NCBI GenBank assembly: GCA_913047775.1 | Contig: CAJWUE010000012.1 | Location: forward strand, 1-31,503 | Length of the DNA stretch: 31,503 nt | Reading direction: 5' to 3' | From: GCA-002731945 sp913047775 | GTDB lineage: Bacteria; Pseudomonadota; Alphaproteobacteria; MED-G09 | In this document: positions 16,987 to 26,402 of the stretch, piece after piece | How positions within the stretch are numbered: position 1 is the stretch's first letter | Layout of the letters: each line of letters opens with the position of its first letter | Notes under the pieces: generated by a model | Database searches by the model: none | What the model saw: the letters and a program-made list of their open reading frames with translations, nothing else | What the model was told of the DNA's origin: nothing | Position numbers and translations under genes: made by a program

Positions 16987-18574
16987 TAGGCGCTCCTTCT
17001 TTGATTAATTTATAATTTATAGAATCCATTAATGCCTGAAAAGAAGCCTCTACAATATTCGGGTTTACTCCCACAGTAAACCAGCTATCAATATCCTTAT
17101 CTGAACTTTCTATAACCACCCTAGTTGTAGCCTCAGTACCTCCATCAAGGATTCGGACTTTATAATCCACCAAAATGAGGTCCTTTAAATACTCATTATA
17201 TAAACCTAGATCTTTTCTTAAAGCTTTATCCAGAGCATTAACGGGTCCATTACCACTGCCTTTAGATATGATTTTACGTCCCTCAACATCAAGTTCAATT
17301 TGAGCTTCTGAAAATGTATCTTTTTTCTTTTTCTTGTTGCTTCCGATAGTGACCTGATAACTATTCACACTAAAAAAATCAGGAGCTCCCTCCAGGACTT
17401 TCCTCGCTAAAAGCTCAAAAGATGCCCCAGCCCCATCATAAGAATATCCTTCAAACTCTTTATTTTTGACAATATCAAGAAGCTTAATAATCCTCTTATC
17501 GTCATTTTTTATTTCCATTCCAATTGAAGAAAGACGGGAAAGAAGATTGGACTTCCCGGCCTGATTAGAGACCAATATCTTTCTTATATTCCCAACCAAT
17601 TCAGGATGTACATGCTCGTAAGTCTGTGATTCCTTCATTACTGCTGAGACATGCAACCCCCCTTTATGGGCGAAAGCATTATCACCTACATAAGCTTGAT
17701 GGTTATTGGGGTGTCTATTTAAAATATCATCAACCAATCTAGAAACTTTCTTTAAGTCTTTCAACTTCTCTTTACTCACAGAGATATTAAATTTTTCGGA
17801 ATACCGATTCTTTAATAAAAATGTTGGAATTATAGAAATTAAATTTGCATTACCACATCTTTCCCCGAGACCATTTATAGTCCCCTGTAACTGTCTGGCG
17901 CCAGCATCAATTGCCGCCAAAGAATTTGCGACAGCATTTTCTGTATCATTATGACAATGAATACCAATTTTATCTCCGGGAAACCTGTCAGTTACCTTTT
18001 TAACTATTTCAAAAACTTCATCTGGTAAAGTTCCTCCATTCGTATCACACAAAACTACCCATCTAGATCCCGCATTAATTGATGTTTCTATGCACCTCAA
18101 AGCAAAGTCGGGATTGGACTTAAAACCATCAAAAAAATGTTCACAATCTAATAAAGATTCCTTACCACTTTCAACAACAGCTTCAACAGACTCTTTGACC
18201 GCTTGAATGTTTTCTTCAAGAGTAATTCCTAAGGCGACGTCTACATGATAATCCCAGGTTTTTCCTACTAGACATATACTGTTCGAATAAGAATCCAATA
18301 ATGCTCGAAGCTGCGGATCATTATCAGCAGAACGTCCGGATCTTTTTGTCATCCCAAATGCAGTAAAATTTGAATGATTAAAATTTGGTTTCGATTCAAA
18401 GAATTTAGTGTCTGTAGGATTGGCCCCAGGCCATCCACCTTCAATATAATCTAACCCCAAATCGTCAAGGGCTTTAGAAATATCCGTTTTATCCTTAACG
18501 GAAAAATCCACACCTTGAGTTTGTTGCCCATCTCGTAGAGTGGTATCAAATAGTATTAAGTTTTCTTTTGTCAT
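16970..18574 (-). CDS. cimA: (R)-citramalate synthase
   Basis: Condenses pyruvate and acetyl-CoA to citramalate, giving 2-oxobutyrate for isoleucine without threonine. The 534 residues comprise an HMGL/LeuA-like TIM barrel and a C-terminal regulatory domain. FDTTLRDGQQ (9-18) holds metal ligand Asp10 and Arg14. The other metal ligands are His206 and His208 in IHCHND, and GLGERCGNANL closes the barrel. The second half (from about 400) has the LeuA-type allosteric fold. Length and motifs favour CimA over 2-isopropylmalate synthase. It follows gltX with a 2-nt gap and no visible Shine-Dalgarno, so it is probably translated by coupling. Confidence 0.92.
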   Translation of the reverse strand: MTKENLILFDTTLRDGQQTQGVDFSVKDKTDISKALDDLGLDYIEGGWPGANPTDTKFFESKPNFNHSNFTAFGMTKRSGRSADNDPQLRALLDSYSNSICLVGKTWDYHVDVALGITLEENIQAVKESVEAVVESGKESLLDCEHFFDGFKSNPDFALRCIETSINAGSRWVVLCDTNGGTLPDEVFEIVKKVTDRFPGDKIGIHCHNDTENAVANSLAAIDAGARQLQGTINGLGERCGNANLISIIPTFLLKNRYSEKFNISVSKEKLKDLKKVSRLVDDILNRHPNNHQAYVGDNAFAHKGGLHVSAVMKESQTYEHVHPELVGNIRKILVSNQAGKSNLLSRLSSIGMEIKNDDKRIIKLLDIVKNKEFEGYSYDGAGASFELLARKVLEGAPDFFSVNSYQVTIGSNKKKKKDTFSEAQIELDVEGRKIISKGSGNGPVNALDKALRKDLGLYNEYLKDLILVDYKVRILDGGTEATTRVVIESSDKDIDSWFTVGVNPNIVEASFQALMDSINYKLIKEGAPIKKSD

Positions 18575-18576
18575 TT

Positions 18577-19917
18577 TTAATTATTTTTAAGTCTATTCCT
18601 TATCTCTTTAAATCCTATTAAGATTATCAATTTATTCAACTCAGGACCATTGGATTTTCCTGTAATTGCAAGCCTTAATGGTAAGAAAAGGTCTTTCCCA
18701 GTTTTTTTAGTCCTTTTTTTTATCTTATAAACCCATTTTTCCCAAGTCGTTTCATCCCAGGGCTCTTCGGGCAATAATTTTTCAGCAATTCTCATAAATT
18801 CACTATCCAACTTATTTTCATTTTTAATGGGACCTTTAATTACCTTAAGCCATTCCTTAACTTCAGTAAGGGTTTCTATATTATTTTTTATGCATTCCCA
18901 TATATCTTCGTTAATATCGTATCCCAATTCATTAAAATCATCAGATAACTGAAGAAAACTTAACGAACTAACGATCATCGAATTTAATTTTAAAAGTTGT
19001 TTTTCGCTATACCTTGCAGGAGCCCTTCCGAGAGTACCTATGTCAAAACTTTTAGCCATTTCCTTCATCGAATAAATAGGCTTTAGGTCAATAGATGTTC
19101 CAATTGAAATATTCAAAGAATTAATAGCAATGGGATTCAAATACTTTTCCCTCAAACTTTTAACGGATGAAGCTGCGTTCCTTTTTGAGAAAGGTTCTCC
19201 ATTTCCACTAACTAGCATGGGATGGTGTCCAAATATTGGTACAAGTTTATCTAGCGCCTGGAACATTTCTACTTGTATTGCAGAATTTGTGACGTGATCT
19301 TCCCCTCTAACAACATGGGTAATACCCATATCAATATCATCGACAACACTAGGTAAGTTATAAAGATAGCCGCCATCGTCTCGTTTGATTACAGGATCGG
19401 ACTGTGCTGATGTTTCTACCCTTACTTCTCCCCTTACCAAATCATTAAAAATAACTCTTTTGCTGGACAGCTTGAATCTCCAATAAGGCTTTTTTCCTTT
19501 GTCTATAAGTTTAGCAATTTCATTTTGTGATAAATTAAGTGCAGCTCTATCATAAACAGGTGGTTTTCTTCTTTCTATAAGCCTTTTTCTTTTCCTCTCT
19601 AGTTCTTCAGGATCCTCAAAACATGGGTAAATTAAACCTTTTTCCTTCAATTTCTCAAAATTTTCGTTGTAACGAGCAAGTCTTTCTGATTGCTTAAAAA
19701 TTTCTTGGAAATTTATTTCTAACCATTCAAGGTCTTTCTTTATTTGATCTATAAACTCGTCTTTACTTCTTTCTTCATCCGTATCATCAATCCTTAAAAT
19801 AAATTTTCCACCTTCTTTAAGGGCTAACAGATAATTAATTAAAGCAGTTCTTGTATTTCCAACATGCAGCAACCCAGTAGGGCTTGGGGCAAACCTGGTT
19901 ATAAATTTCTTATTCAA
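18577..19917 (-). CDS. gltX: glutamate--tRNA ligase
   Basis: Class I synthetase of 446 residues that charges tRNA-Glu, and in organisms lacking GlnRS often tRNA-Gln as well. The HIGH motif is HVGN (18-21) within PSPTGLLHVGNTRTAL. The KMSKS-type loop is FSKRN (243-247), and the segment GTLGRAPARYSEKQLLKLN follows. These features resemble the alphaproteobacterial GluRS type. It ends in a short anticodon-binding domain. The start is TTG at 19915-19917, overlapping the nadE stop as TTGA, with GAGATAAG upstream. A deeper ATG would remove the catalytic motif, so TTG is preferred. Confidence 0.94.
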   Translation of the reverse strand: MNKKFITRFAPSPTGLLHVGNTRTALINYLLALKEGGKFILRIDDTDEERSKDEFIDQIKKDLEWLEINFQEIFKQSERLARYNENFEKLKEKGLIYPCFEDPEELERKRKRLIERRKPPVYDRAALNLSQNEIAKLIDKGKKPYWRFKLSSKRVIFNDLVRGEVRVETSAQSDPVIKRDDGGYLYNLPSVVDDIDMGITHVVRGEDHVTNSAIQVEMFQALDKLVPIFGHHPMLVSGNGEPFSKRNAASSVKSLREKYLNPIAINSLNISIGTSIDLKPIYSMKEMAKSFDIGTLGRAPARYSEKQLLKLNSMIVSSLSFLQLSDDFNELGYDINEDIWECIKNNIETLTEVKEWLKVIKGPIKNENKLDSEFMRIAEKLLPEEPWDETTWEKWVYKIKKRTKKTGKDLFLPLRLAITGKSNGPELNKLIILIGFKEIRNRLKNN

Positions 19918-21560
19918 TTCTTATCTCTAAATTTATTTGTAATTGGGTAACGTCGGTCACGACCAAAATTCTTTTGGCTAATTTTTACACCTGGTGCTGA
20001 TTGCCTTCTTTTGTATTCGGATATGTATAGGAGATTTTCTATCATCTTAATAGTTTCTTCATTAAAACCTTTATTGATAATTTCTTTAATACTCATTTCG
20101 TAATCAACTAAAAACTCCAAAATTTTATCCAATTCTTCATAAGGGGGAAGTGAATCTGTATCCTTCTGATTCTCTCTCAATTCTGCACTCGGTTCTTTTT
20201 CTAGTATTGATGAAGGGATAATTTTACCTTCTGGACCATGTATATTATTAGGAAAATTCTTGTTTCTCCAATTCGCAAGATCATAAACCTCAGTTTTATA
20301 AATATCTTTAATAGGATTAAAACCTCCATTCATGTCTCCATAAAGAGTTGAATATCCAACAGAAACCTCGGATTTATTACCCGTTGTTATCAACATCTTT
20401 CCTTTTTTATTGGATATCGCCATAAGAATTGTTCCCCTTATACGTGACTGAATATTTTCTTCAGTAGTATCCTTGGGAAGACCTGAAAACACTCCTGATA
20501 AAGCTTCTTCAAGACTGCTGAAAGTATCCTCTATATCAATTGAATCAATATCAATTTTTAGGTTTTTTGCGCACTCTTTTGCATCAATAATACTTTCTTT
20601 GGATGTAAATTTCGAAGGCATCATAAAACATTGAATCTTCTCTGGACCGAGAGCATCAACCGCTATAGCAGCACATAAAGCAGAATCTATTCCCCCTGAT
20701 AAACCTAATATTACTCCAGGAAAATTATTTTTCACGACGTAATCTCTCAAGCCTATGACTGTTGCCATATAAATATCTTCAAGGACATTCGATTCTTTAA
20801 AATCAATCTTTTCTCCTAAAAATTTAGAAGATTCTTTATTGTACTCTGCAACTAAATAAGACTCTTCCCAACAAGGACCTTGTTCAATAATGGTTGCATC
20901 AGAGTTCACAATTAGACTAGAGCCATCAAAAACTAATTCATCCTGTCCGCCCACTTGATTAACGTACAGAAACGGAAGACTGGACTCTTTTACTCTTGAA
21001 TTAATGATCGTTATTCTCTGATTTCTTTTATATTTATCAAAGGGTGAACCATTTGGTGAAATGACAATCTCACAACCTTTTTTCTTAAGGATATTTATGA
21101 CGTTCTCATTCCAAATATCTTCACAAATTGGAATACCTAATTTAATTCCACGAAAATTATATATTTCTGGTTCAGGTCCTCTAGAAAAAAGTCTTTTCTC
21201 ATCAAATACGCTATAATTAGGTAAGTTAACTTTTTTAGCAAAACCTAGAACTTTTCCAGAGTCTACTAATACTGCAGAACAATAAAGTTTAGAATCTTCA
21301 ATTACAGGAAGACTCACTATTGTGCCCAGATTGTATTTTGCTGTTATCTTGATTATCTCTTGCAACCCAAACCAACACTTTTCTACAAAAGATTGTTTCA
21401 AGACTAAATCTTCAGGGGGATATCCGGAAATAACGAGCTCAGAAAAAACCACCAAATCAATTTCGTCATCTTTAAATTTATACAAAACTTTTTTGATCTT
21501 TTCTATGTTGCCATCTACGTCCCCAACAACATTGTTTATTTGTGCAAGCACTATTCGCAT
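19914..21560 (-). CDS. nadE: glutamine-dependent NAD+ synthetase
   Basis: Converts deamido-NAD to NAD with ATP, using glutamine as nitrogen donor. The 548 residues hold an N-terminal nitrilase-type amidase with the catalytic Glu41 (SELVISGYPP), Lys110 (GFAKKVNLPNY) and Cys146 (GIPICEDIW), then an NAD synthase domain with the PP-loop SGGIDS (287-292). The C-terminal SAPGVKISQKNFGRDRRYPI matches the family. The divergent neighbour is the SufE gene. It is the first gene of a nadE-gltX-cimA run, overlapping gltX by 4 nt (TTGA). Confidence 0.96.
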   Translation of the reverse strand: MRIVLAQINNVVGDVDGNIEKIKKVLYKFKDDEIDLVVFSELVISGYPPEDLVLKQSFVEKCWFGLQEIIKITAKYNLGTIVSLPVIEDSKLYCSAVLVDSGKVLGFAKKVNLPNYSVFDEKRLFSRGPEPEIYNFRGIKLGIPICEDIWNENVINILKKKGCEIVISPNGSPFDKYKRNQRITIINSRVKESSLPFLYVNQVGGQDELVFDGSSLIVNSDATIIEQGPCWEESYLVAEYNKESSKFLGEKIDFKESNVLEDIYMATVIGLRDYVVKNNFPGVILGLSGGIDSALCAAIAVDALGPEKIQCFMMPSKFTSKESIIDAKECAKNLKIDIDSIDIEDTFSSLEEALSGVFSGLPKDTTEENIQSRIRGTILMAISNKKGKMLITTGNKSEVSVGYSTLYGDMNGGFNPIKDIYKTEVYDLANWRNKNFPNNIHGPEGKIIPSSILEKEPSAELRENQKDTDSLPPYEELDKILEFLVDYEMSIKEIINKGFNEETIKMIENLLYISEYKRRQSAPGVKISQKNFGRDRRYPITNKFRDKN

Positions 21561-21710
21561 TGTATTTCTATATATAACTTATAACTTCTTATCTATTAAT
21601 CAAAAAAATTAAACAACTTTCCCTTAATAAGATATGAATATATAAAAAAATATAGATAAAGGTAAGAACCTTAGAAAAAAGCTTATAAAGATCTCTTGAG
21701 TTTTAAAAAA

Positions 21711-22139
21711 ATGACTGTACCAACACTTGAAGAAATAATCAGTGATATTGAATTTCTAGATAACTGGGAAGATCGATACAAATATATAATAGATTTAGGA
21801 AAGACCTCTCCTCCTTTAGAGGATAGCCTTAAGAATGATCAAAATAAAGTTCATGGTTGTGCTAGTCAGGTATGGTTCGTAAAGGAAACTAAAGAACGAA
21901 ATGGAGAAACTATTCTTTACTTTAAAGGCGATTCGGACGCTTTTCTCGTCAGGGGTTTGGTCATAATTCTTTTTAGTCTTTTTTCGGGGAAAAGCCCTCA
22001 TGACATCCTTAAGATTGATCCTAATAAAGAATTAGGAAGACTGAACCTAGAAAGGAATCTTACCATGCAAAGATCAAACGGGCTTTTTTCTATGATCAAG
22101 AGAATAAAAGAAGACGCTCAAATTTTGATTAATAGTTAG
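21711..22139 (+). CDS. sufE: SufE-family cysteine desulfurase activator
   Basis: A 142-residue protein that receives persulfide from SufS for Fe-S cluster assembly. The acceptor is Cys50 in HGCASQVW, after the family opening FLDNWEDRYKYIIDLGK. It resembles alphaproteobacterial stand-alone SufE. A TTG five codons upstream (21696) is possible. The ATG at 21711 gives the usual SufE start, but no clear Shine-Dalgarno is seen for either. No suf operon is adjacent; the MFS gene follows 14 nt downstream. Confidence 0.9.
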   Translation: MTVPTLEEIISDIEFLDNWEDRYKYIIDLGKTSPPLEDSLKNDQNKVHGCASQVWFVKETKERNGETILYFKGDSDAFLVRGLVIILFSLFSGKSPHDILKIDPNKELGRLNLERNLTMQRSNGLFSMIKRIKEDAQILINS

Positions 22140-22153
22140 CCTGGTCAACAAAA

Positions 22154-23350
22154 GTGTTCAAAAATCCTAAATTTGTTTTTTACATGCTAGGCCAAGGTTC
22201 TTGGTTCTTATCCCAAGGTCTTCAAATGGTTCTTTTTCCTACTATCTTAGTATTGATGCTTAATGTATCACCTGCGGCTTATGGATTAGCACAAGTATCC
22301 CTGTTAGCCCCATCAATATTTCTTATTGTTCTAGGGGGAACATTTGCGGATAGAGTTGATGCAAGGAGTATATTAGCTATTATTCATTTTCTTGCATCTC
22401 TTCCACTTATTTTAATTCTCCTGGCAGTAAAAAATGACACTTTAAGTTATCAAATTATGATTATTTACGGTTTATCAATGGGCATAGCTCAGGCTTTTGC
22501 CTTACCTGCAAGAGATAGCTTGTTGAACAAAGTTGCTGATGGAAATATTCAAAAAACTGTTATTACATCAATGTTAATTCAATTCAGCTGCCAATTGTGG
22601 GGAATGAGCATGGGAGGGCTAGCGGATACTTGGGGAATTATTCCATTGGTTATCTTTCAAGGGACAGCTTTAATGGTGGGAGGTTATTTTGCTTTTAAAT
22701 TGCCAAAAAATCTTTACACAACTAAATTACCCAACATTAAAGAAACTTTTAATGAGATTAAAGAAGGTTTTTTCGAGGTTCGAAATTCAAAAGAAATTTT
22801 TCCTGTAACGCTTGCAATGACAATTGTTGGGATATGTTATATGGGAAATAACCTTGTTGCCCTTCCCTATATAACAACTGAAAGATACGGGATGGGATCA
22901 GCCGGCTTCGCAACTGTTACATCTTCATTTTGGGCGGGTACTATTTTCTCAAATCTTGTATTAATTTATAATCAAAATATAAAGAATTGGGGATTCGTCA
23001 TGGTTCTAGCTTTATTTGTAGGAACAATTCTTATATTTCTAGCTTTTGATATGCCTTTTTGGTTATTCTGCTTATTGATATTCGTCTGGGGGAGTGGTGC
23101 TGGTGTTGTGATTTCCATGAGCAGAACAATAATCCAGACCTTTGCCAAAGAAAGTCATAGAGGTAGAATTTTATCTGTATATTCTTTAGCATTGTTTTCT
23201 TCTGGTCCATTAGGAGCTCTGATATCCGGTTTTTTGATACAAAATTTTGGTATAGCCAACAACGTCATATTCGCCTCCACCGTCTCTTTCATTTCTATTT
23301 CATTGCTATGTTTGAAAACCGATGTAACAAAAATTAAGGCGCCAGAATAA
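22154..23350 (+). CDS. MFS transporter
   Basis: A 398-residue major facilitator with about twelve hydrophobic helices. The loop between helices 2 and 3 carries GGTFADRVDARSIL, a typical MFS motif A. It looks like the MFS_3/exporter-type group, but the substrate is unknown. The start is GTG at 22154, 14 nt after sufE. The stop lies 5 nt from the convergent enoyl-CoA hydratase gene. Confidence 0.9.
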   Translation: MFKNPKFVFYMLGQGSWFLSQGLQMVLFPTILVLMLNVSPAAYGLAQVSLLAPSIFLIVLGGTFADRVDARSILAIIHFLASLPLILILLAVKNDTLSYQIMIIYGLSMGIAQAFALPARDSLLNKVADGNIQKTVITSMLIQFSCQLWGMSMGGLADTWGIIPLVIFQGTALMVGGYFAFKLPKNLYTTKLPNIKETFNEIKEGFFEVRNSKEIFPVTLAMTIVGICYMGNNLVALPYITTERYGMGSAGFATVTSSFWAGTIFSNLVLIYNQNIKNWGFVMVLALFVGTILIFLAFDMPFWLFCLLIFVWGSGAGVVISMSRTIIQTFAKESHRGRILSVYSLALFSSGPLGALISGFLIQNFGIANNVIFASTVSFISISLLCLKTDVTKIKAPE

Positions 23351-23355
23351 AACTA

Positions 23356-24258
23356 TTATGAATAATCTTTTTCTTTCCACCATGGATAATAATCTGGCAT
23401 TTCTTCACTAACACTATTTGTGAATTTTGGATCTCTTTTCTCTAAAAAAGAAGTTACTCCTTCTTTAGCATCTGACATTCTTCCTCTAGAAAATATTCCC
23501 CTACTATCAACTTTATGGGCCTCCATCGGATGATTCGCCCCCGCCATTTTCCATAACATCTGGCGGGATAATGCAATTGAAACAGGAGCAACATTTTCTA
23601 CTATTTCCTTTGCTATTGATCTTGCTGTCGGAATAAGGTCGTCGGGTTTATGGATAGACCTAATAAGACCCCCTTCAAGGGCTTCCTCGGCATCAAAAAC
23701 TCGTCCTGAATAGACCCACTCTAAAGCCTTGGATATACCAACGATCTTAGGAAGGAACCAAGAAGAGCAAGCCTCTGGAACCAAACCTCTCCTAGCAAAT
23801 ACAAATCCGTATCTAGCTTGGTCTGAAGCTAATCGAATATCCATGGCAAGTTGCATAGTAATACCCACTCCTACGGCTGGTCCATTACAAGCAGAAATAA
23901 CTGGCTTCAAACAGTCAAATATTCTTAATGTAACCAACCCTCCTCCATCTCTAACACCAGGGTTAGACCAATCTATTTTGCCATCCTTAGAAATAGCGGC
24001 TTTTTTATCAGAGCGATCGTCTCTTTTTTCAAAATCAAATGTTGCTGCTCCTGCGGAAAGATCAGCTCCAGCGCAGAAACCTCGACCTGCGCCGGTAACA
24101 ATAATTGCTTTGACATCATCATCCTTATCGGCTTCGTTGAAAGCCGTTATTAGGTCATTTTGCATATCAACATTATATGCGTTTAACCTGTCAGGTCGAT
24201 TAAGAGTGATGGTTAAGATATTATCTTCGACTTCATAAAGGATTGCTTTATAGGTCAT
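23356..24258 (-). CDS. enoyl-CoA hydratase/isomerase family protein
   Basis: A 300-residue crotonase. It has the oxyanion segments GFCAGADLS (60-68) and NGPAVGVGITM (125-135), and one catalytic Glu162 in GLVPEACSSWFLP; the first-glutamate position reads FVFARRG. This matches a common subgroup with a long insertion between the first and second segments (about 70-105). It may act as a hydratase or isomerase in fatty-acid or side-chain degradation. The open frame extends upstream to 24381, but that overlaps the divergent ligase. The ATG at 24256-24258 follows GGGAG, so it is preferred. Confidence 0.92.
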   Translation of the reverse strand: MTYKAILYEVEDNILTITLNRPDRLNAYNVDMQNDLITAFNEADKDDDVKAIIVTGAGRGFCAGADLSAGAATFDFEKRDDRSDKKAAISKDGKIDWSNPGVRDGGGLVTLRIFDCLKPVISACNGPAVGVGITMQLAMDIRLASDQARYGFVFARRGLVPEACSSWFLPKIVGISKALEWVYSGRVFDAEEALEGGLIRSIHKPDDLIPTARSIAKEIVENVAPVSIALSRQMLWKMAGANHPMEAHKVDSRGIFSRGRMSDAKEGVTSFLEKRDPKFTNSVSEEMPDYYPWWKEKDYS

Positions 24259-24307
24259 AGTTATTCTCCCGAATTTACTTTTCAATCTAGATTTTATAGC
24301 TTTGTAT

Positions 24308-24335
24308 TTTATATTAAGATCAAAAAAAGTATTAT
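24308..24335 (+). promoter_or_regulatory. candidate promoter of the acyl-CoA ligase operon
   Basis: TTTATA (24308-24313) and TATTAT (24330-24335) are spaced by 16 nt, with a leader of about 17-20 nt to the ATG at 24360. The boxes are 4/6 and 5/6 matches in a very A+T-rich stretch, so this is only suggestive. Confidence 0.3.
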
Positions 24336-24359
24336 TTAACAAAAAATTAAGGTAATCAC

Positions 24360-25907
24360 ATGCACCCATATATCCACGCACAAAAGAACCCTGATAAACC
24401 AGCTTATATCATGGCAAACTCTGGTGAAGTTGTCACATATAAACAATTGGATGAAAGGTCCAACCAGATAGCTCATTTGTTCCGAAGTAGAGGTTTACAA
24501 ATTGGAGACACTATATCCGTATTTCTTGAAAACACCCCGAGATTTCCCGAAATTATCTGGGCCGCTCAAAGATCAGGTTTATATCATACTCCCGTTTCAT
24601 CAAGATTAACTGCTAGCGAAGTTGAATATATCTTCAGAGATTGTGGTGCAAAATTAATAATTTCCTCTTATGCTTTGACCAATACTGCGGAAGAATTATC
24701 ATTCTTAATGAAGGACATCCCTGATAGACTGATGATAGATGGTGTCGGAGAGGGATGGGAATCATTTGAAGAAGCAATCGTTCAAATGCCAACAACTCCA
24801 ATAGAAGATCAAATTATGGGTCAAGACATGCTTTATTCATCTGGAACAACCGGGAGACCAAAGGGAATAAAATTTCCTCTGCAAAATATTCCAATCGAAC
24901 AATCAGAAGATCTTATGGCAGTGGTAACAGGTTTATATGGAACAACTGAAGACACTATATATTTATCACCAGCACCCCTTTATCACGCAGCTCCTTTGAG
25001 ATTCACTATGGGTGTTAACTATGTTGGAGGTACAAATATTATAATGGAAAACTTCGACGCAGAAAGCTCTCTTCGTTTTATTGAAAAATACAAAGTAACA
25101 ATGAGTCAATGGGTTCCTACAATGTTTGTAAAAATGTTCAAACTTCCCGAAGATGTAAGAAATAAGTATAACTTATCATCCCATCAATGTGCTATCCATG
25201 CGGCGGCTCCCTGTCCAGTTCAAATCAAAAAAATGATGATTGATTGGTGGGGTCCTATAATTAATGAATTTTATGCTGGATCCGAGGGAAACGGCTTTGT
25301 CGCCTGCAACACTAGAGAATGGTTAGAGCATGAGGGAACAGTAGGTAAACCTATAGTAGGAATACCTCATATCTGTAGTGATAATGGCGATGAACTTCCC
25401 ATAGGCGAAGTGGGAACTATATGGTTTGAAGGAGATAGCGATTTTTCATATCATAATGACGAAGAAAAAACGAAAGAATCTAGACATAAAAATAATAATA
25501 ATTGGTCGACTTTGGGTGACGTTGGAAAGCTTGATAAAGACGGGTATTTATACCTAACAGATAGAAAGGCTTTTATGATTATTTCAGGAGGAGTGAATAT
25601 CTACCCTCAAGAAACTGAGAATCTTCTTGTTACCCATCCTAAAGTCGCGGATTGTGCAGTTATTGGAGTGCCAAATGAAGAATTTGGTGAAGAAGTAAAA
25701 GCTATTATAGAGCCAATAAATTGGGCGGAAGCTAATGAAGATTTAGAGGAAGAATTAATTAATTTTTGTAAAAATAATCTTTCCTCTATAAAATGTCCAA
25801 GATCAATTGATTTTGAAAAAGAACTACCGCGTCATCCCACTGGAAAACTTTATAAAAGATTGTTAAAAGATCGATATTGGGGAAAGAAGGATTCTAAGAT
25901 AGTATAA
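24360..25907 (+). CDS. AMP-forming acyl-CoA synthetase (FadD-like)
   Basis: A 515-residue ANL-superfamily ligase that activates a carboxylic acid to its CoA thioester via an acyl-adenylate. The P-loop-like MLYSSGTTGRPKGIKF (residues about 158-173) binds ATP. EFYAGSEGNG is the second core motif, and GDVGKLDKDGYLYLTDRKA leads to the hinge. The catalytic Lys is in HPTGKLYKRLLKDRYW. The acid substrate is unknown. AAGG lies about 8 nt before the ATG. It is followed after 17 nt by a MaoC hydratase and probably co-transcribed with it, pointing to a beta-oxidation-like step. Confidence 0.94.
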   Translation: MHPYIHAQKNPDKPAYIMANSGEVVTYKQLDERSNQIAHLFRSRGLQIGDTISVFLENTPRFPEIIWAAQRSGLYHTPVSSRLTASEVEYIFRDCGAKLIISSYALTNTAEELSFLMKDIPDRLMIDGVGEGWESFEEAIVQMPTTPIEDQIMGQDMLYSSGTTGRPKGIKFPLQNIPIEQSEDLMAVVTGLYGTTEDTIYLSPAPLYHAAPLRFTMGVNYVGGTNIIMENFDAESSLRFIEKYKVTMSQWVPTMFVKMFKLPEDVRNKYNLSSHQCAIHAAAPCPVQIKKMMIDWWGPIINEFYAGSEGNGFVACNTREWLEHEGTVGKPIVGIPHICSDNGDELPIGEVGTIWFEGDSDFSYHNDEEKTKESRHKNNNNWSTLGDVGKLDKDGYLYLTDRKAFMIISGGVNIYPQETENLLVTHPKVADCAVIGVPNEEFGEEVKAIIEPINWAEANEDLEEELINFCKNNLSSIKCPRSIDFEKELPRHPTGKLYKRLLKDRYWGKKDSKIV

Positions 25908-25924
25908 AAATTAAGGAGAGAAAA

Positions 25925-26377
25925 ATGAGAGTATTTAATAGTGTTGCCGAAGTAGTTGGATGTGTAGGTGAAGAAATTGGTGTGAGTGAATGGCTATCAA
26001 TTGACCAAGACCGAATTAATGATTTTGCCGATGCAACCGGTGATCACCAATGGATTCATATTGACCCTGCAAGAACTGAATCGGAACTAGGGATGTCAAC
26101 AATCGCTCATGGATTTCTTACGCTATCACTGGTACCAATGTTAACCTCACAAATTCAAACTATATCAAGTGTTACAAGAGGAATAAATTATGGAACAAAC
26201 AAAGTTAGATTTACGAATATGGTTCCAGTTAATTCTAGAGTAAGAGCTAAAACAAAACTTATAGAAGCGACTCCTAAAGCTGGCGGTATGCAGTTAATAT
26301 CGGAAGTAAGTATTGAAATTGAAGGACAAGAAAGGCCTGCTATGGTTGCCGAGACAGTTTCAATAGTTTTTGAATAA
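25925..26377 (+). CDS. MaoC-family (hot-dog fold) enoyl-CoA hydratase
   Basis: A 150-residue single hot-dog protein. FADATGDHQWIHIDPA (35-50) has the catalytic Asp40 and His45 of (R)-specific enoyl-CoA hydratases (MaoC/PhaJ). The IAHGFLTLSLVPML helix is also standard. It hydrates trans-2-enoyl-CoA, and so could process the product of the upstream ligase after a dehydrogenation not encoded here. A clear TAAGGAGAG ribosome-binding site is present, 17 nt after the ligase gene. The stop lies 18 nt from the convergent dioxygenase gene. Confidence 0.93.
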   Translation: MRVFNSVAEVVGCVGEEIGVSEWLSIDQDRINDFADATGDHQWIHIDPARTESELGMSTIAHGFLTLSLVPMLTSQIQTISSVTRGINYGTNKVRFTNMVPVNSRVRAKTKLIEATPKAGGMQLISEVSIEIEGQERPAMVAETVSIVFE

Positions 26378-26381
26378 TAGT

Positions 26382-26402
26382 TTCTTAAAAAAAATCTAAG
26401 AA
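26382..26402. terminator. short inverted repeat between convergent MaoC and dioxygenase genes
   Basis: TTCTTA (26382-26387) pairs with TAAGAA (26397-26402) across a 9-nt A-rich loop. It is the only hairpin in this 18-nt junction and extends into the dioxygenase 3' end. The stem is A/T-rich with no long U-run, so termination activity is doubtful. Confidence 0.22.

Noticed and set aside
23729..24238. 169-codon open frame antisense to the enoyl-CoA hydratase
   Set aside because: Low-complexity Ser/Pro/Ala-rich translation with no family resemblance, fully opposite a well-supported gene.
24259..24381. 41-residue N-terminal extension of the enoyl-CoA hydratase
   Set aside because: It runs across the divergent promoter region and into the ligase start; the internal ATG has GGGAG and gives the usual crotonase N-terminus.
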